A stretch of DNA of 64,000 nucleotides from Bacteroides sp. MSB163 (GTDB lineage: Bacteria > Bacteroidota > Bacteroidia > Bacteroidales > Bacteroidaceae): assembly GCF_036416795.1 (NCBI RefSeq), contig NZ_CP143867.1, forward strand, positions 1,054,001 through 1,118,000, in the 5' to 3' direction. The number at the start of each line of letters is the position of its first letter. Within the stretch, counting starts at the first letter, position 1. Under the pieces are notes generated by a model. That model saw only the letters and a program-made list of their open reading frames with translations, was not told the DNA's origin and did not search any database. A program made the position numbers and the translations under genes. Below are positions 8,668 through 17,992 of the stretch, piece after piece.

Positions 8668-11600
8668 AGAGTCTGTTTTACTTCTATTTCTTCGTAAGAT
8701 TCGATCATATCGCCTACCTTGATATCATTGCAGTTCGTCAGGCTGATACCGCACTCGAAGTTGGTACCTACTTCCTTCACGTCGTCCTTGAAACGTTTCA
8801 AAGCATTGATAGAACCGGTAAAGATTACGATACCGTCGCGGATCAAACGGGCCTTGTCGCTGCGTTTCACCTTTCCGGTCTTCACTACCGCACCGGCTAC
8901 AAGACCTACCTTGGTGATATTGAACACCTCGCGTACCTCGATGGTTGCAGTTACCTGCTCCTTCACCTGCGGTGCCAACATACCTTCCATAGCGGCCTTC
9001 ACCTCTTCGATAGCGTCGTAAATCACTGAGTACTTGCGGATATCCACACCTTCGTTCTCTGCCATCTTTGCAGCGGCATTCGACGGACGCACCTGGAAGC
9101 CGATGATGATAGCATCCGAAGCGGCAGCCAGTGAAACATCGGATTCGGAAATAGCTCCAACGCCTTTATGGATTACATTTACCTGTACCTGCTCTGTAGA
9201 CAGCTTGATCAGTGAATCGCTCAACGCCTCAACAGAACCGTCCACGTCACCCTTAACGATAACATTCAGTTCATGGAAGTCACCCAGTGCCAGACGACGG
9301 CCAACTTCATCCAAAGTAAGCATCTTCTGAGTACGCAGACCTTGTTCACGTTGCAACTGTTCACGTTTGTTAGCGATTTCACGTGCTTCCTGTTCCGTAT
9401 CGATTACGTGGAACGTATCACCGGCAGCAGGTGCACCGTTCAATCCCAGAATCAATACCGGCTCAGACGGTCCGGCCTCTTTCAGACGCTGGTTGCGTTC
9501 GTTGAACATAGCTTTCACCTTACCATATGCTGTACCTGCCAGTACAATGTCTCCCACCTGAAGTGTACCGTTTGATACCAGCATGGTAGCTACGTAACCA
9601 CGTCCTTTGTCCAATGAAGACTCGATGATGGAACCTGTCGCCTTACGGTTCGGGTTTGCTTTCAGATCAAGCATTTCTGCTTCCAGCAATACTTTCTCCA
9701 ACAGTTCTTTCACACCCAAGCCTTTCTTGGCCGAGATATCTTGCGATTGATATTTGCCGCCCCATTCTTCAACGAGATAGTTCATACCTGCCAGTTCTTC
9801 CTTAATCTTGTCAGCATTGGCAGTCGGTTTATCAATCTTGTTAATTGCAAATACGATAGGTACACCGGCAGCCATAGCATGGTTGATAGCTTCCTTCGTT
9901 TGCGGCATCACGTTATCATCGGCAGCGACAATAATGATAACCACGTCCGTCACCTTCGCACCACGGGCACGCATAGCGGTAAACGCCTCATGACCCGGAG
10001 TATCGAGGAACGTAATCTTACGTCCGTCTTCCAGTTTCACGTTGTAAGCACCGATGTGCTGCGTGATACCACCGGCTTCACCGGCAATAACGTTCGCCTT
10101 ACGGATATAGTCGAGCAATGATGTCTTACCGTGGTCTACGTGACCCATGACGGTAACAATCGGTGCGCGCGGTTCCAGATCCTCTTCAGAATCCTCCTCT
10201 TCTACAATGGCCTGCGCCACTTCCGCACTGACATATTCAGTCTTGTATCCGAACTCTTCCGCCACCAGATTGATGGTTTCAGCATCCAGACGCTGGTTAA
10301 TAGACACCATGATACCGATACTCATACAAGTAGCGATGACCTGCGTCACGGAAATATCCATCATGCTTGCCAACTCGTTGGCAGTCACGAATTCCGTTAT
10401 CTTCAGCACTCTGCTGTCCGCCATTTCGCGGTCTTCCTGCTCCTGCATACGGCTGTTCGCTATATCGCGCTTGTCCTTACGGTATTTGGAAGTCTTGCTC
10501 TTACCTTTGGAAGTGAGGCGTGCCAAGGTTTCTTTTACCTGCTTAGCTACATCTTCCTCGCTAACCTCCTGCTTGATGACCGGTTTCTTGAAACGATCCC
10601 TGTTATTGTTGTTACGATTGTTCTTGTTGCCACCTTGGTGATTATTACCACCACCGGCACCTTGCTGACCACCACCGGCATGAGATCCTTTACCTCCACC
10701 ACGGTTGTCGCCTCCACGCTGGAAGTTGGATGCGTTGTTGATATCCACCTTCTCCTTATTATTAATGCGGAGACGTTTCTTCTTGTTGGCGTTGGCATCG
10801 GCATCTTTCTCCTTGCCATCCTTCGCTTTGATGTCTTCGCGACGGATTTCTTTGATGATCGCCTCTTTCATCAGCTTCTTCTGATCCTGACGAATCTTCT
10901 CCTTCTCTTCACGCTCCTTACGTTTCTCCTCTTTGGATTTCTTCTTAGGGCGTGTAGACTGGTTCAATGTCGCCAGATCAATCTGACCGATGATATTGAT
11001 CTTAGAAACAAACTCCGGCTTGTGAATTGTGAAGATTTCCGCTTCACCACTCTTTGCAGGCGCTTCTTCTGCCACAGCCGGTTTCTCCTCTTCCCGGACA
11101 GGTGCCGCGGGAGCAGGTGTTTCTTTTTTCACTACTTCTTTCGCTACTGCCGGAGCGGGTTTGGGTGCAGGTTTTTCTGCAACGACTGCCGGCTTCGGTT
11201 CTTCTTTCACCACAGGAACCGGTTCGGGAGCCGGAGCTGGCTTCGGTTCGGGCTTTAATTCCGGTCTGGGTTCCGGTTTCGGTTCCGGTCTGAACTCAGG
11301 CTTCGGTTCCGGTTTGGGCTGCGGTTTAGGTTCTTCCTTTACCACAGGCGCAGATGTTTCCACTTTCTTTTCTTCCACTTTTTCTACTACCGGTTTCCGG
11401 TTCAGTTTATCCAAGTCTATTTTTCCGACAGGTTTAAACTTCGGACGTGCATCTTCGGGGACAACTGTCTTTATTTCTTCAACTTTCGGTTTCTCCGTAG
11501 TCTCAGCCTCGTAACCATCGATAGATACCGATGCTTTGTTACGGTCTTTATTCTGCCGTTCCTGAATGAAACGTTCCGATTCAAGTCTAAGATTCTTATC

Positions 11601-11756
11601 TGTACTGAACTCTTTCACGAGCAAGGCATATTGCTCCTCGTTAATTTTTGTGTTGGGGTTTGCCTCAACGGCAAATCCTTTCTTCTGCAAGAACTCAACG
11701 ACCGTTGAAATTCCTACATTCAAATCTCTTGTTACTTTATTTAACCTTATCGTCAT
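8664..11756 (-). CDS. infB: Translation initiation factor IF-2
   Basis: A 1030-residue IF-2, which brings initiator tRNA to the 30S subunit in a GTP-dependent way. The N-terminal IF2_N helix domain (about 1-50) is followed by a very long low-complexity linker: a Pro/Glu/Lys-rich stretch of PEPKPE-type repeats at about 140-215, charged coiled-coil-like segments, and Gly/Asn-rich and Arg-rich parts to about 410. The G domain starts near residue 535 (GHVDHGKTS, then DTPGH and NKID), followed by domains II-IV. Long linkers are usual in Bacteroidetes IF-2. It is third in the rimP-nusA-infB operon, 68 bases after nusA. Confidence 0.98.
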   Translation of the reverse strand: MTIRLNKVTRDLNVGISTVVEFLQKKGFAVEANPNTKINEEQYALLVKEFSTDKNLRLESERFIQERQNKDRNKASVSIDGYEAETTEKPKVEEIKTVVPEDARPKFKPVGKIDLDKLNRKPVVEKVEEKKVETSAPVVKEEPKPQPKPEPKPEFRPEPKPEPRPELKPEPKPAPAPEPVPVVKEEPKPAVVAEKPAPKPAPAVAKEVVKKETPAPAAPVREEEKPAVAEEAPAKSGEAEIFTIHKPEFVSKINIIGQIDLATLNQSTRPKKKSKEEKRKEREEKEKIRQDQKKLMKEAIIKEIRREDIKAKDGKEKDADANANKKKRLRINNKEKVDINNASNFQRGGDNRGGGKGSHAGGGQQGAGGGNNHQGGNKNNRNNNNRDRFKKPVIKQEVSEEDVAKQVKETLARLTSKGKSKTSKYRKDKRDIANSRMQEQEDREMADSRVLKITEFVTANELASMMDISVTQVIATCMSIGIMVSINQRLDAETINLVAEEFGYKTEYVSAEVAQAIVEEEDSEEDLEPRAPIVTVMGHVDHGKTSLLDYIRKANVIAGEAGGITQHIGAYNVKLEDGRKITFLDTPGHEAFTAMRARGAKVTDVVIIIVAADDNVMPQTKEAINHAMAAGVPIVFAINKIDKPTANADKIKEELAGMNYLVEEWGGKYQSQDISAKKGLGVKELLEKVLLEAEMLDLKANPNRKATGSIIESSLDKGRGYVATMLVSNGTLQVGDIVLAGTAYGKVKAMFNERNQRLKEAGPSEPVLILGLNGAPAAGDTFHVIDTEQEAREIANKREQLQREQGLRTQKMLTLDEVGRRLALGDFHELNVIVKGDVDGSVEALSDSLIKLSTEQVQVNVIHKGVGAISESDVSLAAASDAIIIGFQVRPSNAAAKMAENEGVDIRKYSVIYDAIEEVKAAMEGMLAPQVKEQVTATIEVREVFNITKVGLVAGAVVKTGKVKRSDKARLIRDGIVIFTGSINALKRFKDDVKEVGTNFECGISLTNCNDIKVGDMIESYEEIEVKQTL

Positions 11757-11824
11757 ACTAAAAAATTAATGAATAATGTGGAGAAAGAAGTTAGTGCAAA
11801 CAGAAACAGATGTCAACAGACACT

Positions 11825-13165
11825 TTATTCCGCCTCGGGCTCTGCCTCAGGGGCAACCTCGGGCTCTGTCTCAGGCATAACCTCAGGTGCCGGATCCAAT
11901 TCGGGTTCGCCTTCTTCAAACTCCAAACTTAAAATGCGTAATACCTCATCCACCGTTTCTTCTTCCAAGTCAGTCTTTTCAATCAACAACTCGCGCGGAG
12001 CGTTCAACACGGCCTTCGCTGTATCGATACCAATCGACTTGATGGCATCAATCACCCAACCGTCGATTTCGTCTCTGAACTCATCCAGATAGATATCTTC
12101 ATCCTCAACAGCCTGATCCAACTCACGGAATACGTCAATGGTGTACTCGGTCAACATACTGGCAAGTTTGATATTCAAACCGCCTTTACCAATAGCCAGC
12201 GAAACCTCTTCAGGCCTCAGAAATACTTCTGCCTTACGTTCCTCTTCATTCAGACGAATAGAAGATATCTTCGCGGGGCTGAGGGCACGCTGAATAAACA
12301 ACTGGATATTGGACGTATAGTTGATTACGTCAATATTCTCGTTGCGCAACTCACGAACAATGCCATGAATACGGCTACCCTTCACACCTACGCAGGCACC
12401 TACCGGGTCGATACGGTCGTCGTACGACTCAACGGCAATCTTGGCACGCTCACCGGGGATACGGGCAATCTTCTTAATGGTAATCAGTCCGTCATTGATT
12501 TCGGGTACTTCCATCTCGAACAGACGCTGCAGAAATACAGGCGATGTACGGGAAAGGATAATCTTCGGATTATTATTCTTGTTGTCCACACGGGCCACCA
12601 CGGCACGCGCCGTTTCTCCCTTGCGATAGAAATCGCTCGGAATCTGTTCCGTCTTGGGCAGCAGTAATTCGTTTCCTTCATCGTCGAGCAGCAGCATTTC
12701 CTTCTTCCATATCTGGTATACTTCTGCATTGATGATATTACCCACCTTATCAATATATTTATTATAGATACTGTCTTTTTCCAGTTCCAATATTTTAGAG
12801 GCCAACGTCTGACGCAGGTTCAGGATGGCACGTCGTCCGAAGTTCGCGAAGATTACTTCATCCGTCACTTCCTCGCCCACTTCATAAGAAGCATCTATTT
12901 TCTGTGCTTCCGATAATGCAATCTGCAAGTTCGGATTTTCCAGGTCTTCATCCGCCACTACTTCACGGTTGCGCCATATTTCGAAGTCGCCCTTGTCCGG
13001 GTTCACAATTACGTCGTAATTCTCATCGGTGCCGAACATCTTCGCGATCACACTACGGAACGACTCTTCGAGCACGCTCACCATGGTGGTTCTATCGATA
13101 TTTTTCAGTTCCTTAAATTCCGAAAATGTATCTATCAGGCTGATAGTTTCTACTTTCTTGGCCAT
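11825..13165 (-). CDS. nusA: Transcription termination/antitermination factor NusA
   Basis: A 446-residue NusA that binds RNA polymerase and nascent RNA. The order is an N-terminal polymerase-binding domain (to about 125), S1 domain (about 135-200), and tandem KH domains (about 205-350; VGVKGSRIHGIV and AIGKGGLNIKLA). The C-terminus ends in an acidic tail of PEVAPEAEPEAE type, comparable to other Bacteroidetes NusA proteins. It starts 4 bases after the rimP stop, so the two are translationally linked. Confidence 0.97.
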   Translation of the reverse strand: MAKKVETISLIDTFSEFKELKNIDRTTMVSVLEESFRSVIAKMFGTDENYDVIVNPDKGDFEIWRNREVVADEDLENPNLQIALSEAQKIDASYEVGEEVTDEVIFANFGRRAILNLRQTLASKILELEKDSIYNKYIDKVGNIINAEVYQIWKKEMLLLDDEGNELLLPKTEQIPSDFYRKGETARAVVARVDNKNNNPKIILSRTSPVFLQRLFEMEVPEINDGLITIKKIARIPGERAKIAVESYDDRIDPVGACVGVKGSRIHGIVRELRNENIDVINYTSNIQLFIQRALSPAKISSIRLNEEERKAEVFLRPEEVSLAIGKGGLNIKLASMLTEYTIDVFRELDQAVEDEDIYLDEFRDEIDGWVIDAIKSIGIDTAKAVLNAPRELLIEKTDLEEETVDEVLRILSLEFEEGEPELDPAPEVMPETEPEVAPEAEPEAE

Positions 13166-13169
13166 AGTC

Positions 13170-13637
13170 TTATTTAAAACTGATTAAGTATTTAGTATAT
13201 TTTATTTCATCATACGCAAGCATTTCGTCTTCCTGCACCAGCTGGGGGCGCTTGGCTCCTTCGGGTTTCACTTTCTTCTCTACAGTTACAGTAAAATGCT
13301 GTTCATCGGCCGCCTTCAGCACGCCGCACAACTTGCGTCCATCTTTTCTCAGCACTTCCACTTCTTTTCCGATGTGGTTGGTGTACTGTTGCAACACTTT
13401 AAATGGCTGTCCGATACCGGCAGAACCTACCTCCAACTCATAATCCTCATCCTCACGGTTCAACTTGGATTCGATGTATCGGCTCAACTCCACACAATCT
13501 TCAATCCAAACCCCTTCTTTGTGGTCAATTTCCACCACAATCTTGTCGTCCGGGCTGATAGCTACTTCCACCAGAAAGTACTCTTTTCCGTCCAGCCACT
13601 CGTCAACAATCTGACAAACAGTTTTCTTTTCTACCAT
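13170..13637 (-). CDS. rimP: Ribosome maturation factor RimP
   Basis: A 155-residue RimP needed for 30S subunit maturation. The N-terminal alpha/beta domain carries VDHKEGVWIEDCVELSRYIE, and the second (Sm-like) domain starts near GSAGIGQPFKVLQQY and continues with IGKEVEVLRKDGRKLCGVL. It is the first gene of the operon; a consensus promoter lies 67 bases upstream. Confidence 0.95.
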   Translation of the reverse strand: MVEKKTVCQIVDEWLDGKEYFLVEVAISPDDKIVVEIDHKEGVWIEDCVELSRYIESKLNREDEDYELEVGSAGIGQPFKVLQQYTNHIGKEVEVLRKDGRKLCGVLKAADEQHFTVTVEKKVKPEGAKRPQLVQEDEMLAYDEIKYTKYLISFK

Positions 13638-13703
13638 TGATTAACTATATAAGAACAAAAAAAGGAGCTTAATTGCCCCTCCACCTTTCATCCATTGCGG
13701 TTG

Positions 13704-13734
13704 CAAAGATATAAATAATCTATTCGACTACAAA
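13704..13734 (-). promoter_or_regulatory. Bacteroides consensus promoter for rimP-nusA-infB
   Basis: Read on the minus strand, TTTG (13734-13731), a 19-base spacer and TATCTTTG (13711-13704) match the Bacteroides -33/-7 consensus exactly. Transcription would start near 13697, about 60 bases before the rimP ATG. It is the only good promoter seen ahead of the rimP-to-sufS series. Confidence 0.8.
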
Positions 13735-14010
13735 ATATTAGAGAAAAAAAGAATGATTTAACGCTCCTGAAAGAAGAAAGTAATGCAAATGACTTCTGTA
13801 AAACCGCTTCGATATGGCAAGGTGGATTCTGACATTTTGTATTTTATGCATAAGGAGAATGCCGTATATCCGTCCTTCCGCCGGTCTGGATGGAAATACG
13901 CAAGTAAAAAAGTGTATCCGGCAGACTGACAGATGGATACATAAATACGGACAATGCTGAAAAATAAAACGCATGCGGCTTGGAGCCCATAAACTGTTGG
14001 TTTGCATTGG

Positions 14011-14142
14011 ATATATGGATCGTAGGCGTTCCATATATAGATGGCAAGTATTAGATATATAGATCGTAAGCGTTAGATATATAGATAGTAGACATTAGAT
14101 ATATAGTTTTGAGGCATAAGATGTATAGTTATCTTGTATAAA
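14011..14142. repeat. Imperfect 22-bp tandem repeat, about six units
   Basis: Units start at 14011, 14033, 14055, 14077, 14099 and 14121, exactly 22 bases apart. A core ATATATAG(A/T)T is followed by a variable part such as CGTAAGCGTTAG. The units drift from one to the next, and the last is half degraded. The array lies in the roughly 550-base gene-free space between the rimP promoter and the bglX terminator; I see no gene in 13735-14282. Confidence 0.8.
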
Positions 14143-14282
14143 GTCCGTATAATGACTGTATATTATTCAATATTCCGTATTTATATTCCTTTATAAGACA
14201 GAACAAGATACTATTTCCACTCTTTTATAAAAACGGAGCGTAAGTAATACAGGCATTTTACTATCTTTTTGCATACAAAGAA

Positions 14283-14315
14283 AGCCAATAGTTCGAAATA
14301 AGGGAACTATTGGCT
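14283..14315 (-). terminator. Hairpin terminator of the bglX operon
   Basis: AGCCAATAGTTC (14283-14294) pairs perfectly with 14304-14315 around a 9-base loop. On the minus strand the stem is followed by TTTCTTTG, so it can end transcription coming from bglX. The T tract is interrupted, so strength is uncertain. Confidence 0.65.
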
Positions 14316-14357
14316 CTATCCATAGGAGGTAAAACGTACCTGAACTTTTATATATTT

Positions 14358-16691
14358 TTATTTATTCGGCGTATCCCATTTCCTGGTATCCGTACAAGTA
14401 ATATTCAAAGTTTGATTACCCGTCTGTATGCGAAAGTCACCTTTTTCCAGAATCCATTTGCCATCATAACCCACGAAAGCAAGGTCTGAGCCTTTTACTT
14501 TCAGCGTAACGGTTTTCGTTTCTCCCGGTTGCAGTTCTACTTTCTCGAAAGCACGCAGGCGGCGGATATCAGGAGTCAGGGAAGCGATCAGATCGCTGCT
14601 GAACAGCAGAACGCTTTCCTTGCCAATACAGTTACCGGTGTTCTTCACATCAACGGTGAAAGTAAGTACATCGTCAGCCGTAAAGTTGGTTTTATCCGCT
14701 TTGAGGTTGCTGTAAGCATAGGTAGTGTAGCTCAATCCGTAACCAAATGCCCATTGCACGGACATCACGGCATCGTAATCATAAGCACCCGACATCTTTT
14801 CAAGGTCTTCGCACGGCTTGTAGTCGTAAGTGAACAGTGAATTGATTTCCTTCGGATAAGTATAAGGCATCTTACCGCTGAAGTTGGCGTCTCCTGCCAC
14901 GAGGTTCGCCAAAGCATCGCCCCCATAGTTACCCGGAAGCATGGTGTTGACAACAGCCTTTGCCAACGGTTCTATTTCGTTGACGATGCGCGGACGGCCT
15001 TCGTTCAGAACCAAAATAACCGGTTTTCCGGTGGCAGCCAATGCTTTCACCAGATTGAGTTGGCTTTCGGAAAGGAAGAGATTGTTCAGGTTACCCGGAG
15101 TTTCGCAATAGGAGTTCTCACCCACACAAGCGATGATATAATCCGCATTGGCGGCGGCAGCTACGGCTTTATCTATCTCTGGAGCATTTTCTTCCCACCA
15201 TGCGCCACCTTCCTTATAAGTGACACCCGGCTCATAGATGATATTGGAAGCACCGAACTTCTGAGTGAACGATTCAAGAATGGTGTTATAATCCGCTGCT
15301 AATTCATCCGCCCTGTGCCCTTGCCAAGTGTAAGACCAGCCACCGTTGAGCGTACGCATGGAGTTGGCATTAGGACCTGTAATCAGCAGTTTTTTATCTT
15401 TGGGCAACGGCAAGATGTGATCGGTATTCTTCAATAAGACTAGAGACTCTTCGGCAGCCTGCAAAGCGGCGGCGGCATGCTCTTTACCTCCGAACAGGGG
15501 GAAATCCGTATGATTATAAGCAGGCGTTTCGAACAAGCCCAAGCGATACTTCATGCGCAGCACGCGGCGTACAGCATCGTCAATACGGCTCATCGGCACT
15601 TCGCCTTCTTCCACCAACTCTTTCAGGTATGTACAGAAACTCCATTCATAAGGCACCATCGACATATCGATACCAGCATTGATAGCTATCTTGATAGCCT
15701 CTTTCTTGCTGCCTGCAATCTTATCGCGGGTATAGAGGTTATTGATATCCGCCCAGTCGGTCACAATCATGCCATCCCAGTTCAAGTCCTCTTTCAGCCA
15801 CTCGGTCAGCAGTTCATAGTTGGCATGAAAAGGAAGCCCGTTGTTCATGGCAGAGTTCACCATCACAGACAAAGCACCTGCCTTGATACCTTTAAGGAAC
15901 GGAGCGAAATGTTTCTCGCGCATATCCTGCACGGTGATGGACGAAGGGGTACGGTCTTTACCGGAAACAGGGACACCGTAACCCATATAATGCTTGATGC
16001 AGGCGGCTACTTGTTGTTTTCCTATATGGTTAGGATCACTGCCCTGGAAACCGACTACAGCTTCGCGTCCCATTTCGGCATTCACGTAGCAATCTTCACC
16101 GTAGTTCTCCCAATGACGGGGCCAGCGGGCATCACGTGCCAGGTCGAGCACCGGAGCATAGGTCCAGGGGATACTTCCGGCCTTGGTTTCATAAGCAGAG
16201 ATGCGGGCGCCTTCACGCACCAGTTCGCGGTTGAAGGTAGCTGCCATATTGATACCCTGGGGGAAGAAGGTTCCACCCAATGTATAAGTTGTTCCGTGTA
16301 TCTGGTCTACACCATAAATACAAGGAATACCCATCACTTTCATCGATTTGTCCTGTATCTTCCGGATGATTTCCTCCCACTTCTCTTTGGATTGGGCAAC
16401 GCCCTGGGGCACATTCAGGATAGAGCCGACCTTGTACTTGCCGATAACGGTATCCAGCAAAGCATCATCTATCTGAAACTCTTGGGTCGAATTATCACGT
16501 TTGGTAATGACGTCAATGGTAAGCTCTGTCATCTGCCCAATCTTCTCTTCAAGGGTCATCTTCTTGAGCAAGGCTTCTACCTTCTTTTCTATTTTCCCAT
16601 CTCTTGGGATGGCAGGAGCCACTGTAGTTTGCGCCGTAGCGGTTAACATCAGCCCGGAGAGGGCTGCGGATAAGATTAATTTTCTATTCAT
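14358..16691 (-). CDS. bglX: GH3 beta-glucosidase (BglX-like), exported
   Basis: A 777-residue glycoside hydrolase family 3 enzyme from the ATG at 16691. The start gives the signal peptide MNRKLILSAALSGLMLTATA; the longer in-frame start adds 18 residues with no export signal and overlaps the promoter. The N-terminal TIM-barrel domain has DQIHGTTYTLGGTFFPQ and the nucleophile Asp near residue 310 in GMIVTDWADI. The GH3 C-terminal domain follows (ESLVLLKN, LITGPNANSM), then a fibronectin III-like end (about 670-777). It removes beta-linked glucose or related sugars from oligosaccharides in the periplasm. It is last of a three-gene hydrolase cluster, but it also has its own promoter box. Confidence 0.93.
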   Translation of the reverse strand: MNRKLILSAALSGLMLTATAQTTVAPAIPRDGKIEKKVEALLKKMTLEEKIGQMTELTIDVITKRDNSTQEFQIDDALLDTVIGKYKVGSILNVPQGVAQSKEKWEEIIRKIQDKSMKVMGIPCIYGVDQIHGTTYTLGGTFFPQGINMAATFNRELVREGARISAYETKAGSIPWTYAPVLDLARDARWPRHWENYGEDCYVNAEMGREAVVGFQGSDPNHIGKQQVAACIKHYMGYGVPVSGKDRTPSSITVQDMREKHFAPFLKGIKAGALSVMVNSAMNNGLPFHANYELLTEWLKEDLNWDGMIVTDWADINNLYTRDKIAGSKKEAIKIAINAGIDMSMVPYEWSFCTYLKELVEEGEVPMSRIDDAVRRVLRMKYRLGLFETPAYNHTDFPLFGGKEHAAAALQAAEESLVLLKNTDHILPLPKDKKLLITGPNANSMRTLNGGWSYTWQGHRADELAADYNTILESFTQKFGASNIIYEPGVTYKEGGAWWEENAPEIDKAVAAAANADYIIACVGENSYCETPGNLNNLFLSESQLNLVKALAATGKPVILVLNEGRPRIVNEIEPLAKAVVNTMLPGNYGGDALANLVAGDANFSGKMPYTYPKEINSLFTYDYKPCEDLEKMSGAYDYDAVMSVQWAFGYGLSYTTYAYSNLKADKTNFTADDVLTFTVDVKNTGNCIGKESVLLFSSDLIASLTPDIRRLRAFEKVELQPGETKTVTLKVKGSDLAFVGYDGKWILEKGDFRIQTGNQTLNITCTDTRKWDTPNK

Positions 16692-16716
16692 GGTATTGTT
16701 TTTGGGTTTCAGCAGG

Positions 16717-16764
16717 CAAAGATAAGAACATCCTGTTATCCTCAAGGGTATAACAGGATGCTTT
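16717..16764 (-). promoter_or_regulatory. bglX promoter box next to a stem-loop
   Basis: TATCTTTG on the minus strand (16724-16717) fits the -7 consensus, and a TTG lies 18-19 bases upstream (about 16745-16743). Just upstream CATCCTGTTAT pairs with ATAACAGGATG (about 16730-16760), so the -33 part falls in the loop of a hairpin that follows the preceding gene. The hairpin could end transcription from the esterase gene while the promoter restarts it for bglX. Confidence 0.6.
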
Positions 16765-16797
16765 TTAGGTATTGTTTTGTTATTTCCTGTATTTCTC

Positions 16798-17979
16798 TTA
16801 CCTGAACAACATCGGAACGAACTCCGTCAGATAAATACGCCAGTTCCTCCAGATATGTCCTTCATCCGATTCGTAATAGGTATATTTATATCCCTTTTCA
16901 TCCAGCAGTTTACGGTACTCCTCATTGGCTTTGTAGAGGAAATCCGTCTTACCGATGGCAATCCAGTAAAGGGCAGGGTTCTTGTCAAACTGCACTTTCA
17001 GTTTTCCTTCCATGTTCTCGTATATCGGTGAAGACACCTCTTTGTTAGGCATAATGGCAGCGGAAAACAGTCCGACATAATTGAACATATCAGGATATTG
17101 CTTGGAAATATGCAAAGAATGGAAACCACCCATAGACAAACCGGCAATGGCACGACCGGATTTACTCTTTATCGTACGATAGTTTTTATCGATGAACTTC
17201 ACGATCTCGGGAAACGCTTGTTCATAAGATCCCTCCATCGTCTTGGGCAACTGCATTGTCGGGGGAACCATTCCACGGGATGACTCTCCGGGAGCAGCTT
17301 CCTGTGAAGCATTACCGTTCGGCATTACTACAATCATGGGCTTTGCTTTACCCTGTGCAATCAGGTTGTCCAATATCTGTGCAGTACGACCCAAAGAAAT
17401 CCATGCTTCTTCATCGCCACCCATTCCGTGAAGGAGATAAAGCACGGGATAGCGTTTGCCGCCGGTTTCATAACCGGCAGGAGTATAGACCGTCATACGA
17501 CGTTCCAGGCCAAGTGCCGGACTATCATACCATATTCGGGAGACAGTTCCGTGAGGCACCGGATTGACTTTATAAAAATCGGCACGGTCGCCGCCAATGA
17601 TAAATACGTTGGTTAAGGTGGACACATCACGGATCAGGTAGACATTGGCGGGATCGTTCATCCGCAAGCCATCTACTATGAAAGAGTAGCTGTAAAGCTC
17701 CGGTTTCAGAGGTTCGGGAGTAGTATATTCCCATACACTCTCCTGCCCTTCCTTCATATCCACAATTCCGGGAGCCTCAAACTTAGCATTCTTTTGTACA
17801 GGCAGGAAGTCTCCTGTAAGCTGTACTCTCACCGCTTTTGGTGCTTTGAAGCGGAAGGTTACGGTATTGTTGTCATGAATCTCGGGAGATACCACGGGAG
17901 CACTTCCCCAAAGGGCTTGTTGTGCAAACATCGTCACGCCAATCAGCAAGGCGACGATCAAAGCTGTTAATCTTTTCAT
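16798..17979 (-). CDS. Exported esterase with E-set domain (CE1/esterase D-like)
   Basis: A 393-residue protein from the ATG at 17979 (signal peptide MKRLTALIVALLIGVTMFAQ); the in-frame start 24 bases upstream overlaps the previous gene and adds no export signal. The N-terminal E-set/CBM48-like domain is at about 25-115 (TVTFRFKAPKAVRVQLTGDF) and the alpha/beta-hydrolase at about 135-390. Its nucleophile is the Ser near residue 281 in AGLSMGGFHS and the catalytic His is in DEGHIWRNW. Such proteins remove feruloyl or acetyl groups from hemicellulose. It lies 13 bases after the alpha/beta-hydrolase gene. The exact substrate cannot be told from sequence. Confidence 0.87.
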   Translation of the reverse strand: MKRLTALIVALLIGVTMFAQQALWGSAPVVSPEIHDNNTVTFRFKAPKAVRVQLTGDFLPVQKNAKFEAPGIVDMKEGQESVWEYTTPEPLKPELYSYSFIVDGLRMNDPANVYLIRDVSTLTNVFIIGGDRADFYKVNPVPHGTVSRIWYDSPALGLERRMTVYTPAGYETGGKRYPVLYLLHGMGGDEEAWISLGRTAQILDNLIAQGKAKPMIVVMPNGNASQEAAPGESSRGMVPPTMQLPKTMEGSYEQAFPEIVKFIDKNYRTIKSKSGRAIAGLSMGGFHSLHISKQYPDMFNYVGLFSAAIMPNKEVSSPIYENMEGKLKVQFDKNPALYWIAIGKTDFLYKANEEYRKLLDEKGYKYTYYESDEGHIWRNWRIYLTEFVPMLFR

Positions 17980-17992
17980 AAGTATGTATATA

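Noticed and set aside
10131..11258. Long plus-strand frame opposite infB
   Set aside because: It is the reverse reading of the infB low-complexity linker and G domain; composition is repetitive (Phe/Leu/Arg runs) and infB is certain.
13738..14047. Minus-strand frames in the space upstream of rimP
   Set aside because: They run into the 22-bp repeats and the rimP promoter side, have no ribosome site and no recognisable sequence.
14011..14142. CRISPR-like spacing in the 22-bp array
   Set aside because: Units are contiguous and drift gradually; there is no constant repeat with unique spacers and no cas gene in the window.
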